From: an uncultured Marvinbryantia sp.
GTDB lineage: Bacteria > Bacillota > Clostridia > Lachnospirales > Lachnospiraceae
Length of the DNA: 64,000 nt
NCBI GenBank assembly: GCA_934408725.1
Contig: CAKRVB010000007.1
Location: 1-64,000, forward strand
Direction: 5' to 3'
The notes under the pieces were generated by a model. It had not been told where the DNA came from. It worked only from the letters and a program-made list of their open reading frames with translations, and ran no database searches. The translations under genes and the position numbers were made by a program. Below are positions 19,065 to 27,086 of the stretch, piece by piece. Positions within the stretch are counted from its first letter, which is position 1, and each line of letters begins with the position of its first letter.

Positions 19065-20069
19065 TTACAAATCTATCGTGGTGTCCCTGAGAACCATCTC
19101 TCCTTTTACGATGGTTTTCTGGTCAACCTCTTCTTTTTTCAGTATCTCCATCAGCTGATCCACCGCCAGTGTCCCTGCTTTCTGCATATGGTTATCCACT
19201 GTACTGATCTCCGGTTCACTGCAGATGCTGATCTTGGAATTGTTGTATCCCAGGATCTGCATATCCTGCGGCACCTTGAGTCCCTGCGCTTTTGCAAACT
19301 TACAGGCTCCTACAGCAAGTTCATCGTCTGATGACATCACTACATCCCAGCGTTCTCCCTGATTCCATCGTTCTGCAAGGAATTTCCTGGTATCCTCAAT
19401 TGTGCTGTCTTTCATCAGAACCATCTGTTCTTTTTCCGGCTTCCGTCCATATTTCCGAAATGCATCTCGAATTCCCTGTATTTTCTGTCTTCCGCTATAG
19501 GATAATGAACGATACAGGTAAAGAATTTTGCGATCCTGCGCAAGGAATTGCTCCGTTGCCTGACACATCATCTCCCGGTCATCACAGACTGCACAGTATA
19601 CATTTGGCGCATCCAGATAGGCATTTACCAGCATAACCGGTACTTCCTTCGCAGCTTCTATGATATACTGATTTTTTTCCATGTTTTTTTCAATAAAACT
19701 GGAACCAACCAAAATCAATGCATCTACCCTCTTGGAAAGAAGCAAATTCATATATTTTTCTTTTTCCTCTGTCTCATATCCAGTACAGCATAACAACACA
19801 TCATATTGATATTTATGTAGTTCCTGCTCCACATGATAAACCGCCGAAGCCAGCACCATGTCCGAACTGTCTGCACACATAACACCGACTGTATTCATGG
19901 TGTTCAGCCCCAGCCCTCTGGCAAATACATTCGGCTGATATCCGGTCTCTTCCATTACGGCCAAAATCTTCTTTCTGGTCTTGTCACTGACTTTGCTGTT
20001 CCCGTTCAACACACGAGACACTGTTGCTATTGATACTCCGGCTTTTTCTGAGATATCATAAATATTCAT
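19065..20069 (-). CDS. LacI-family transcriptional regulator of hexuronate catabolism
   Basis: 334 residues. N-terminal HTH (IYDISEKAGVSIATVSRVLNG, recognition helix SIATVSRV, hinge helix NVFARGLGLN) and a periplasmic-binding-type sensor domain. It sits directly downstream of uxaA. The operators TGTAAGTGCTTACA in front of uxaC and kdgA are of the type used by this family, so it is most likely the local repressor, relieved by a hexuronate or pathway intermediate (inference). GGGAGGTACAC precedes ATG 20069. It ends at the palindrome 18993-19053. Confidence 0.85.
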   Translation of the reverse strand: MNIYDISEKAGVSIATVSRVLNGNSKVSDKTRKKILAVMEETGYQPNVFARGLGLNTMNTVGVMCADSSDMVLASAVYHVEQELHKYQYDVLLCCTGYETEEKEKYMNLLLSKRVDALILVGSSFIEKNMEKNQYIIEAAKEVPVMLVNAYLDAPNVYCAVCDDREMMCQATEQFLAQDRKILYLYRSLSYSGRQKIQGIRDAFRKYGRKPEKEQMVLMKDSTIEDTRKFLAERWNQGERWDVVMSSDDELAVGACKFAKAQGLKVPQDMQILGYNNSKISICSEPEISTVDNHMQKAGTLAVDQLMEILKKEEVDQKTIVKGEMVLRDTTIDL

Positions 20070-20126
20070 GTGTACCTCCCAATTGGTGCTTTTTCATCCG
20101 CAACACACTTTTTTACTTGCACAAAT

Positions 20127-20156
20127 AGGGCTATCGTAAATCAGATAGCCCTGTTT
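20127..20156 (-). terminator. Terminator of the uxaCBA transcript
   Basis: AGGGCTATC / GATAGCCCT 9-bp stem (20127-20152) with an 8-nt loop between uxaA and lacI. The following minus-strand sequence (ATTTGTG) has only a short T stretch, so read-through into lacI is possible. Confidence 0.5.
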
Positions 20157-20174
20157 TGTCCTATTTTCTGATAC

Positions 20175-21653
20175 TTACAGCACTACACCATCTTTAAAGA
20201 TAGAAATGCCTCTGTATCCGTGGCGTTCTGCCTGGGTCTCTTTTCCATTAGCGGTCTCGATCACCAGATCCAAAAGACGTTTTGCTGCATCATCGATGGA
20301 TTCTCCATTTACAATAGAACCTGCATCAAAGTCAATCCATCCCTGCTTTTTACCAGCCAGCTGACTGTTGGTTGCCAGCTTCAATGTCGGTGCTGGTGCT
20401 CCAAATGGTGTTCCACGTCCTGTTGTGAACAGAATCATGTGTGCACCGGCTGCTGTCATAGCCGTTGCAGATACCAGGTCATTTCCCGGACCATACAGCA
20501 TATTCAGTCCCTTGGTCACTACCGGATCACCATATCCGATTACGTCCATAATCGGTGCGCTTCCGCCCTTCTGTACGCATCCACAGGATTTGTCTTCCAG
20601 TGTTGTGATGCCACCCTGACGATTTCCCGGGCTTGGGTTATCGTATACTACTTCGTTATGGCTGATGAAGTAGTTCTTAAATCCGTTGATCATATTTACA
20701 GCTTTGTCAAAGATCTCGGTATTGATACAACGATTCATCAGGAATCCTTCTGCACCGAACATCTCCGGTACTTCTGTCAGTACTGTTGATCCGCCTCTTG
20801 CTACCATCATATCACTGAAACGCCCTACAGTAGGGTTGGCTGTGATACCGGAAAGTCCATCGGATCCACCACACTTCATACCAATTACCAGTTCACTTAC
20901 CGGAATCGCTTCTCTCTTAAACTGTCCTGCATATGCTGCACATTCTTCCAGAAGCTTTCTTCCTGCTTCGAACTCATCTTCTACTTCCTGACAGGTAAGG
21001 AATTTCACTCTGTCGTGATCATAATCTCCCAGTTCTTCCAGGAACTGTTCATGTGTCAGGTTTTCACATCCAAGGCTCAGTACCAGCACAGCTGCAGCAT
21101 TTGGATGACGAACAAGAGCTGCCAGCAGTTTTCTGGTCTGTGCATGATCTGCACCGGTCTGGCTGCATCCAAATGGATGATCGAACGTATACAGGCCATC
21201 AATGGTGCCCTGAACCAGATCCTGGTTGAGAGATACCATACGTTTTGCCACGTCATTTACACATCCTACCGTTGGGATGATCCAGATCTCGTTACGGATC
21301 GCTGCTCTGCCATCTTTTCTGCGGAATCCGTTGAAAGTCTCCGGTTCCACCGGGGTAACCGGGGTAATCGCCGGCTGGTAAGTATATTCTACTTCACCTT
21401 CCAGATTGGTAGCCATATTGTGGCTGTGTACCCAGTTACCAACTTCGATCTCTTCTGTCGCATGACCGATCGGGAAACCATATTTCACTACATTGGTATC
21501 TTTAGCGATCTTTTTCAGAGCGATCTTATGTCCCTGTGGAATATCTTCCGTTGCAATTACAGTATATTCACCTGCAGTAATACTTTCTCCCTTTGCAATC
21601 GGAGTCAGTGCTACTGCCACATTATCAAGTGGATTAATCTGAATTGTTTTCAT
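20175..21653 (-). CDS. uxaA: Altronate dehydratase
   Basis: 492 residues. Dehydrates D-altronate to 2-keto-3-deoxygluconate (KDG). The N-terminal SAF-type domain (about 1-95, with HSHNMATNL) is fused to the C-terminal catalytic domain (about 105-492) carrying GVLSLGCEN-like LVLSLGCENLTHEQF and MKCGGSDGLSGITANP, and KSCGCVQKGG with conserved Cys probably involved in iron binding. Full length. 8 nt after uxaB, so third gene of the uxaC-uxaB-uxaA unit. Confidence 0.94.
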   Translation of the reverse strand: MKTIQINPLDNVAVALTPIAKGESITAGEYTVIATEDIPQGHKIALKKIAKDTNVVKYGFPIGHATEEIEVGNWVHSHNMATNLEGEVEYTYQPAITPVTPVEPETFNGFRRKDGRAAIRNEIWIIPTVGCVNDVAKRMVSLNQDLVQGTIDGLYTFDHPFGCSQTGADHAQTRKLLAALVRHPNAAAVLVLSLGCENLTHEQFLEELGDYDHDRVKFLTCQEVEDEFEAGRKLLEECAAYAGQFKREAIPVSELVIGMKCGGSDGLSGITANPTVGRFSDMMVARGGSTVLTEVPEMFGAEGFLMNRCINTEIFDKAVNMINGFKNYFISHNEVVYDNPSPGNRQGGITTLEDKSCGCVQKGGSAPIMDVIGYGDPVVTKGLNMLYGPGNDLVSATAMTAAGAHMILFTTGRGTPFGAPAPTLKLATNSQLAGKKQGWIDFDAGSIVNGESIDDAAKRLLDLVIETANGKETQAERHGYRGISIFKDGVVL

Positions 21654-21661
21654 ACCTTTTC

Positions 21662-23161
21662 TTACAGGCAGCTTGCGTAAGCAGCCTTTGCTCCTTCCTC
21701 ACGGATCTTCTTCAGGTCAGCTACTACAGTTGCTTCCAGGTCTTTGATCTGGGTCAGATCCTGATCCCACATCTTTTCGTTGGTCAGTACAGCGTGTACC
21801 AGCTCTTCTGCGCTGTCATTTCTGTGCTCATAGTAGAATTCCAGTGCCCAGCGGTCATCACTTACTGTGTATTCATTTCCTGCTGGACGTTTGCATACCA
21901 GACCTGCATCGGTCAGGGACTGAATGTCATTGCTGTAGAATGCGATGTATGCAGCCAGTGACATGGTCAGGCATACAGGCAGTTCACCTTTTTCTTTGAT
22001 GTATTCCAGGAAGGACGGCATATTTCTTGCTTTCCACTTAGAAGTAGAGTTCAGGGAAATGCTCATCAGTTCATGGTTTACAAACGGGTTGTTGAAACGG
22101 TCTGATACTGCTGCTGCAAAGTTCAGCAGATCCTGCTTGTCCAGTGGCAGAGTAGGGATGACTTCATCATACAGCATCTTGTTCATGAAGCCTTTGATCG
22201 TCTCATCCTGCATACAGTCACGTACGATATTTTCTCCAGCCAGGTAAGCACCCAGAACGAATCCGGTATGTGCACCATTCAGGATACGTACTTTTCTCTT
22301 CTTGTATGGGCTCATATCTGGTACTACAAATACTTTATCTTCCAGTCCTGCTTTCTTGAATGGAAGTACATCATTCAGCTTTGGATCTCCTTCGATTACC
22401 CATACACCGAATACTTCACCTACATCCAGCAGCGGGTCAGCATAACCATGCTTCTGTTCCAGTTCTGCTACTTCTTTTTCATCACGGATACGTCCTGGTA
22501 CGATACGGTCAACCAGAGATCCGCAGAAAGTGCACTCTTCATTTACATATTTCTTAAATCCATCTTCCAGTCCCCACTGATCAATGTACTGATTTACACA
22601 TTTCAGCAGTTCTTTTCCGTTGTTGTCGATCAGCTCACAGGCAAGCATGATGATACCTTTTTTGCCTGCTTTATAACGATGATACAGTACCTGTGTCAGT
22701 TTTCCTGGGAAGCTGGATGCTGGCTGGTCGTTCAGCTGGCAGGATGGATCGTACTGGATACCTGCTTCTGTTGTATTAGAAACGATGATTTCCAGATCAT
22801 CACTTGCTGCTGCTTCCATCATCGCATCAAAATCTGCTGCTTCGTATGGGTTCAGGCAGTTCTTTACGCTGGAGATGACACGCTTAGCGTCAACCTTCTG
22901 TCCGTTTTCGCTTCCACGAAGGTACAGTGTGTACAGACCTTCCTGTTCGTTGATCATCTTTGCAAGACCTGGAGCGATTGGCTGTACCAGTGTACATTTT
23001 CCATTCCAGTCTGCTTTTTCGTTTGCCAGATCGAACCAGTAATCTACGAATGCACGAAGGAAGTTACCTTCTCCAAACTGCATAACCTTTACCGGTGCAT
23101 CTTTTAAAATATATCCATCATATCCAGATTTCTCTAATACTTCATAATTTAATTTTTCCAT
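21662..23161 (-). CDS. uxaB: Tagaturonate reductase (altronate oxidoreductase)
   Basis: 499 residues of the mannitol/polyol dehydrogenase family. Reduces D-tagaturonate to D-altronate with NADH. Visible: VMQFGEGNFLRAFVDYWFD (nucleotide-binding start), SNTTEAGIQYDP, and KKRKVRILNGAHTGFVLGAY, which holds the catalytic Lys/Asn/His set of the family. UxaB is preferred over UxuB (fructuronate reductase) because of the close neighbours uxaA and uxaC and the UxaB-like N-terminus. ATG 23161 follows AAGGAGAA. Confidence 0.92.
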   Translation of the reverse strand: MEKLNYEVLEKSGYDGYILKDAPVKVMQFGEGNFLRAFVDYWFDLANEKADWNGKCTLVQPIAPGLAKMINEQEGLYTLYLRGSENGQKVDAKRVISSVKNCLNPYEAADFDAMMEAAASDDLEIIVSNTTEAGIQYDPSCQLNDQPASSFPGKLTQVLYHRYKAGKKGIIMLACELIDNNGKELLKCVNQYIDQWGLEDGFKKYVNEECTFCGSLVDRIVPGRIRDEKEVAELEQKHGYADPLLDVGEVFGVWVIEGDPKLNDVLPFKKAGLEDKVFVVPDMSPYKKRKVRILNGAHTGFVLGAYLAGENIVRDCMQDETIKGFMNKMLYDEVIPTLPLDKQDLLNFAAAVSDRFNNPFVNHELMSISLNSTSKWKARNMPSFLEYIKEKGELPVCLTMSLAAYIAFYSNDIQSLTDAGLVCKRPAGNEYTVSDDRWALEFYYEHRNDSAEELVHAVLTNEKMWDQDLTQIKDLEATVVADLKKIREEGAKAAYASCL

Positions 23162-23191
23162 GATCGTATTCTCCTTTATCTTTTTTATTGT

Positions 23192-23212
23192 GTTGGGGCC
23201 ACAAGCCCCAAC
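23192..23212 (-). other. Intercistronic hairpin between uxaC and uxaB
   Basis: GTTGGGGC-TTGTG-GCCCCAAC, an 8-bp perfect stem without a following T-run, in the 66-nt gap. Probably an mRNA stability or processing element rather than a terminator. Confidence 0.45.
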
Positions 23213-23227
23213 TATTTTACATCAAAC

Positions 23228-24643
23228 CTATACTGTCTTCAGGTCAAAACCGAAGTAGTTTACTGCATTGTTGAAGGAAATTCCCTTAACAATCTTTTCC
23301 AGTGCCTTGTAGTCATCCGGATATTCTCCGTTCTCTACCCATCCACCGATCAGTTCGCAGAGGATGCGGCGGAAGTATTCATGTCTGGTGTAAGACAGGA
23401 AACTTCTGGAGTCTGTCAGCATACCTACGAAGTTACTCAGAAGGCCAAGGTTAGCCAGGGAGATCATCTGGTTCATCATACCTACTTTATGATCATTGAA
23501 CCACCATGCACTACCCTGCTGAATCTTACCAACTGTTTCCGGTCCCTGGAAGCATCCAAGAATCGTTCCGATAGACTCGTTGTCGTTTGGATTCAGGGAA
23601 TACAGAATCGTCTTTGGTAATTCATCTGTAGAGCTTAATGCGTTCAGGAAGTCTGCCATCTGTGCGCTTGGTGCGTAGTTGTTAATGCAGTCAAATCCTG
23701 TATCTGGTCCCAGCTGATTATAGCGGAATACATTGTTATCACGCTTGCATCCATAATGAAGCTGCATTACCCAGTTACGTTTATGGTATTCTTTTCCAAC
23801 TGCTGTCATAAATGCAGTCTTGAACTTCATCTCATCTTCTCTGGATACGCTGCCACCATTCAGTCTGCCTGCGAAGATCTTTTCGATCTCTTCTTCAGAA
23901 GCAGGAGCATACATTACATATTCCAGTGCGTGGTCAGATACACAGCATCCCATAGATGCGAAGAAATCCATACGGAGGGACAGTGCTTTCATCAGATCTT
24001 TGAAGCTCTTTACTTCAACGCCGCTGACTTCACTTAAAGTCTTCAGATAATCCAGATATTCTGGCTTTTCCAGGTTCATGGCTTTGTCTGGTCTCCATGC
24101 TGGCAGTACCTGTACATCAAAGGTCTTGTCATCTGCGATGACTTTGTGCCATTCCAGAGAATCAACAGGATCATCTGTGGTACAGATCAGTTTTACATTG
24201 GACTGTTTGATCAGGTTACGTACGGTCATGGAATCTTCCTGCAGCTTTGCATTGCACAGATTCCATACTTCTTCTGCTGTCTCACCATTTAAATATCCTT
24301 CGTATCCGAAGTACTTTCTCAGCTCCAGATGGCTCCAGTGATACAGTGGATTACCAATTGCTTTTTCCAGTGTCTCAGCCCATTTCTGGAACTTCTCACG
24401 GTCACTTGCATCACCGGTAATATAGTATTCATCAATTCCATTGGATCTCATCTGACGCCATTTGTAATGATCTCCACCCAGCCATACCTGTGTGATGTTC
24501 TCAAACTTTCTGTCTTCTGCGATCTCCTTTGGATTAATGTGGCAGTGATAATCCAGAATCGGTGTATTCTCTGCGAAGTCATGATACAGCTTCTGTGCTG
24601 TCGGTGTGCTTAACAGAAAATCCTTGTCCATAAATGCTTTCAT
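23228..24643 (-). CDS. uxaC: Glucuronate/galacturonate isomerase
   Basis: 471 residues, amidohydrolase superfamily. Isomerises D-galacturonate to D-tagaturonate and D-glucuronate to D-fructuronate. Motifs: ILDYHCHINPKEIAED (metal-binding HCH), GGDHYKWRQMRSNGI, TTDDPVDSLEWH, LPAWRPDKA, MQLHYGCKRDNN and LTDSRSFLSYTRHEYFRRI. First gene of the uxaCBA unit. ATG 24643 follows GGAGGAACAGC. The promoter and an operator lie 70-120 nt upstream. Confidence 0.96.
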   Translation of the reverse strand: MKAFMDKDFLLSTPTAQKLYHDFAENTPILDYHCHINPKEIAEDRKFENITQVWLGGDHYKWRQMRSNGIDEYYITGDASDREKFQKWAETLEKAIGNPLYHWSHLELRKYFGYEGYLNGETAEEVWNLCNAKLQEDSMTVRNLIKQSNVKLICTTDDPVDSLEWHKVIADDKTFDVQVLPAWRPDKAMNLEKPEYLDYLKTLSEVSGVEVKSFKDLMKALSLRMDFFASMGCCVSDHALEYVMYAPASEEEIEKIFAGRLNGGSVSREDEMKFKTAFMTAVGKEYHKRNWVMQLHYGCKRDNNVFRYNQLGPDTGFDCINNYAPSAQMADFLNALSSTDELPKTILYSLNPNDNESIGTILGCFQGPETVGKIQQGSAWWFNDHKVGMMNQMISLANLGLLSNFVGMLTDSRSFLSYTRHEYFRRILCELIGGWVENGEYPDDYKALEKIVKGISFNNAVNYFGFDLKTV

Positions 24644-24714
24644 GTGCTGTTCCTCCTGATTTTTTATTACATAGCATCTTTCGCTTTATGCTTATTTTAG
24701 CAACTATTTTGTTT

Positions 24715-24730
24715 ATGTAAGTGCTTACAT
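24715..24730. promoter_or_regulatory. LacI-type operator upstream of uxaC
   Basis: ATGTAAG-TG-CTTACAT: 7-bp perfect arms around a 2-bp centre. It begins 2 nt downstream of the -10 box, where a bound repressor would block transcription. The same core TGTAAGTGCTTACA occurs at 26923-26936 before kdgA. Confidence 0.75.
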
Positions 24731-24732
24731 TC

Positions 24733-24761
24733 AGTCTACTATTTCTTTCCATAAAAGTCAA
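24733..24761 (-). promoter_or_regulatory. Promoter of uxaCBA
   Basis: Minus-strand TTGACT (24756-24761), 17-bp spacer beginning TTTATGG, TAGACT (24733-24738). The box sequences and spacer start closely match the kdgA promoter at 26943-26971. Confidence 0.7.
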
Positions 24762-24792
24762 ATAGAATGGGAAAAAATAATTACCAAAAATG

Positions 24793-24806
24793 TGTAAGCG
24801 CTTTCA
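24793..24806. promoter_or_regulatory. cre-like (CcpA) site upstream of the uxaC promoter
   Basis: TGTAAGCGCTTTCA fits the catabolite-responsive element consensus TGNAANCGNTNNCA exactly. It lies about 30 bp upstream of the -35 box. It may bind CcpA or another LacI-family protein; sequence alone cannot tell. Confidence 0.5.
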
Positions 24807-24850
24807 TGTAAATTACACAAAAATGCATTTTTCTTAATACAATAGCATAC

Positions 24851-24907
24851 AAAAAGACTGCCATCAGGCAGGGAAAATATTTCTTTTCTCCGCCTGACGG
24901 CAGTCTC
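24851..24907 (-). terminator. Terminator of the kdgA-kdgK operon
   Basis: GACTGCCGTCAGGCGGAG pairs with CTGCCTGATGGCAGTC (16-bp stem with minor mismatches, AT-rich loop), followed on the minus strand by TTTTTG. It separates kdgK from the uxaC promoter region. Confidence 0.8.
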
Positions 24908-24929
24908 ATCCATCACTGTTCTGATCTTA

Positions 24930-26027
24930 TTATCTCTGTACTCTTGCGCCAGCTCCGCCCATAATAGCTTCTACTTCTTTCTTGCTTGCCATTGTAGTAT
25001 CACCAGGTGTGGTCATAGCAAGTGCGCCATGTGCTGCACCGTAGTTTACAGCCAGTTCAGCGTTTTCTGTAGTCATCAGTCCGTATACCAGACCTGATGC
25101 GAAAGAGTCTCCACCACCTACACGGTCCATGATTTCCAGTCCCTTGTAGTCTTTTGCTTTGTAGATTTCTCCATCTGCCCAGCAGATTGCGCTCCAGTCA
25201 TTTACAGTAGCAGTCTTAACTGTACGAAGTGTAGTAGCCACTGCTTTGAAGTTCGGATATGTCTTTGCTGCTTCGTTGATCATCTTCTTGTAACCTTCCA
25301 GATTCAGTTCTTTCAGGTTTGCATCATTTCCTTCGATCTCAAATCCAAGGCATGCAGTAAAGTCTTCTTCGTTACCGATCATAACGTCAACGTATTTTGC
25401 AATTTCTTTGTTTACTTCCTGAGCCTTAGCCTGTCCACCGATTGCGCTCCACATAGATGGACGGTAGTTCAGGTCGTAAGATACGATGGTTCCGTATTTC
25501 TTTGCAGTCTTGATTGCAGCCAGAACGGTCTCACATGTCTGCTCAGAAATAGCAGCGTAGATTCCGCCTGTGTGCAGCCAGCGAACTCCCAGTTCACCGA
25601 AGATATAATCGAAATCAAAATCTTCTGGTGTAGCTTTGGAGATAGCAGTGTTTGCACGGTCAGAGCATCCTACTGCTCCACGAATACCAAATCCTCTTTC
25701 TGTGAAGTTGATACCGTTTCTGCAGATTCTTCCAATACCGTCTGTAGGCATCCATTTGATCAGGGATGTATCTACACCACCCTGGCAGATGAAGTCTTCC
25801 ATCAGCATACCTACTTCGTTGTCAGCAAACGCTGTGATCACAGCAGTATCCATCTTGAAGCATTTTCTTAAACCACGGATTACGTTGTATTCTCCGCCGC
25901 CTTCCCATGCACGGAAAGATCTTGCGGTACGGATTCTTCCTTCGCCCGGATCAAGACGAAGCATTACTTCTCCAAGAGAAACTGCGTCAAACTTACATTC
26001 GCTTTTTGGTCTTACATTTAAATTCAT
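24930..26027 (-). CDS. kdgK: 2-keto-3-deoxygluconate kinase (PfkB family)
   Basis: 365 residues. Phosphorylates KDG to KDPG with ATP. The ribokinase fold is shown by SLGEVMLRLDPGEGRIRTA, WEGGGEYNVIRGLRKC, VSYDLNYRPSMW and MDRVGGGDSFASGLVYGL (GGGDSF holds the catalytic Asp and anion hole). The sugar-specific naming comes from the adjacent KDPG aldolase and uxa genes. 38 nt after kdgA, start ATG 26027 with AGGAGAAAAG. Confidence 0.93.
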   Translation of the reverse strand: MNLNVRPKSECKFDAVSLGEVMLRLDPGEGRIRTARSFRAWEGGGEYNVIRGLRKCFKMDTAVITAFADNEVGMLMEDFICQGGVDTSLIKWMPTDGIGRICRNGINFTERGFGIRGAVGCSDRANTAISKATPEDFDFDYIFGELGVRWLHTGGIYAAISEQTCETVLAAIKTAKKYGTIVSYDLNYRPSMWSAIGGQAKAQEVNKEIAKYVDVMIGNEEDFTACLGFEIEGNDANLKELNLEGYKKMINEAAKTYPNFKAVATTLRTVKTATVNDWSAICWADGEIYKAKDYKGLEIMDRVGGGDSFASGLVYGLMTTENAELAVNYGAAHGALAMTTPGDTTMASKKEVEAIMGGAGARVQR

Positions 26028-26065
26028 TCTTCTTTTCTCCTAATTAAAATTTATTTAAAAAATGA

Positions 26066-26701
26066 TTAGCCTCTGATCTCTTTTGCCAGCTCAACAGCTT
26101 CTTTTGCCATCTGAGCAATCTTGTCAAACTCGCCTGCTTTTACCAGATCACCTTTTACCATCCAGCTTCCGCCACAGCAAAGGATCTTGTCACAGCTTAA
26201 GTAATCTTTCAGGTTCTTTAAGCTGACACCGCCTGTCGGCATGAATTTTAATGTAGTATATGGTGCTGCCATTGCTTTAATTGTAGCAACTCCACCGAAC
26301 TGTTCTGCAGGGAAGAATTTTACAACCTTCAGTCCTCTCTTAACAGCCTGTGCTGCTTCGGAAGGAGTAATGATACCAGGGAAGATCGGGATCTGCTTTT
26401 CGATACAGTAATCTACTACTTCCGGATCAAATCCAGGGCTAACGATAAATTTTGCTCCTGCATTTACTGCTCTGTCAACCTGTTCAATGGTCAGAACTGT
26501 TCCTGCTCCAACTAACATATCCGGATATTTCTGTGCCATGATACGAATGGATTCTTCTGCTGCGTCTGTACGGAATGTTACCTCTGCACAAGGAAGTCCG
26601 CCTTTTACCAGTGCATCTGCAAGTGGCTCTGCATCCTTTACATCATTTAATACTACTACTGGTACGACACCCAGTGCTGCAAACTGTTCTGCAATACTCA
26701 T
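26066..26701 (-). CDS. kdgA: KDPG (2-keto-3-deoxy-6-phosphogluconate) aldolase
   Basis: 211 residues, class I aldolase barrel (Eda family). Splits KDPG into pyruvate and glyceraldehyde-3-phosphate. Catalytic Glu lies in CAEVTFRTD, the Schiff-base Lys in KVVKFFPAEQFGG, and the phosphate loop is FMPTGGVSLKNL. It may also act on 4-hydroxy-2-oxoglutarate like other Eda proteins. First gene of the kdgA-kdgK operon, ATG 26701 with AAAGGAGAG. Confidence 0.95.
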   Translation of the reverse strand: MSIAEQFAALGVVPVVVLNDVKDAEPLADALVKGGLPCAEVTFRTDAAEESIRIMAQKYPDMLVGAGTVLTIEQVDRAVNAGAKFIVSPGFDPEVVDYCIEKQIPIFPGIITPSEAAQAVKRGLKVVKFFPAEQFGGVATIKAMAAPYTTLKFMPTGGVSLKNLKDYLSCDKILCCGGSWMVKGDLVKAGEFDKIAQMAKEAVELAKEIRG

Positions 26702-26922
26702 TTTTTTCTCTCCTTTTTATTTGCTGTCCCCAAAAAATCGGCTTTCAGAGACGTGTCATATTTTCGTAACTGTTCTGTCCTCACTATGAAAGTACGGAAC
26801 AGATACGATGTCCTACAAATTTACTATACACTGAAACATGTGGCAAATCAAATCCTAAAATCCGGCAATTTCGTACTATTTTACATACATAATCATGCTT
26901 TTAGGCTATGATTTATCAATAT

Positions 26923-26936
26923 TGTAAGTGCTTACA
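26923..26936. promoter_or_regulatory. LacI-type operator upstream of kdgA
   Basis: TGTAAGTGCTTACA, identical in its 14-bp core to the uxaC operator and lying 6 nt downstream of the -10 box. In the 385-bp gene-free stretch 26702-27086 I see this operator, its promoter and the dctM terminator. The remaining 220 bp up to kdgA (26702-26922) show no clear structure and would be a long leader. Confidence 0.75.
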
Positions 26937-26942
26937 TTTATA

Positions 26943-26971
26943 AGTCTACACTGTCCATCCATAAATGTCAA
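26943..26971 (-). promoter_or_regulatory. Promoter of kdgA-kdgK
   Basis: Minus-strand TTGACA (26966-26971), 17-bp spacer beginning TTTATGGA, TAGACT (26943-26948). Same architecture as the uxaC promoter. Confidence 0.7.
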
Positions 26972-27035
26972 ATATATCTTCGTGAAAAGATCGCCAAATT
27001 TCATGTTCTGCTTTCATTTATATTATACAAAAACG

Positions 27036-27073
27036 GCAAAAAAGGCCACTCCACTTTTGTGAAATAGCCTTTC
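27036..27073 (-). terminator. Terminator of the first TRAP operon
   Basis: On the minus strand AAAGGCTATTTCAC pairs with GTGGAGTGGCCTTT (14 bp including G-U pairs, AAAA loop), followed by TTTG. It lies just after the dctM stop codon. Confidence 0.75.
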
Positions 27074-27086
27074 TTGTATGTTTCTC

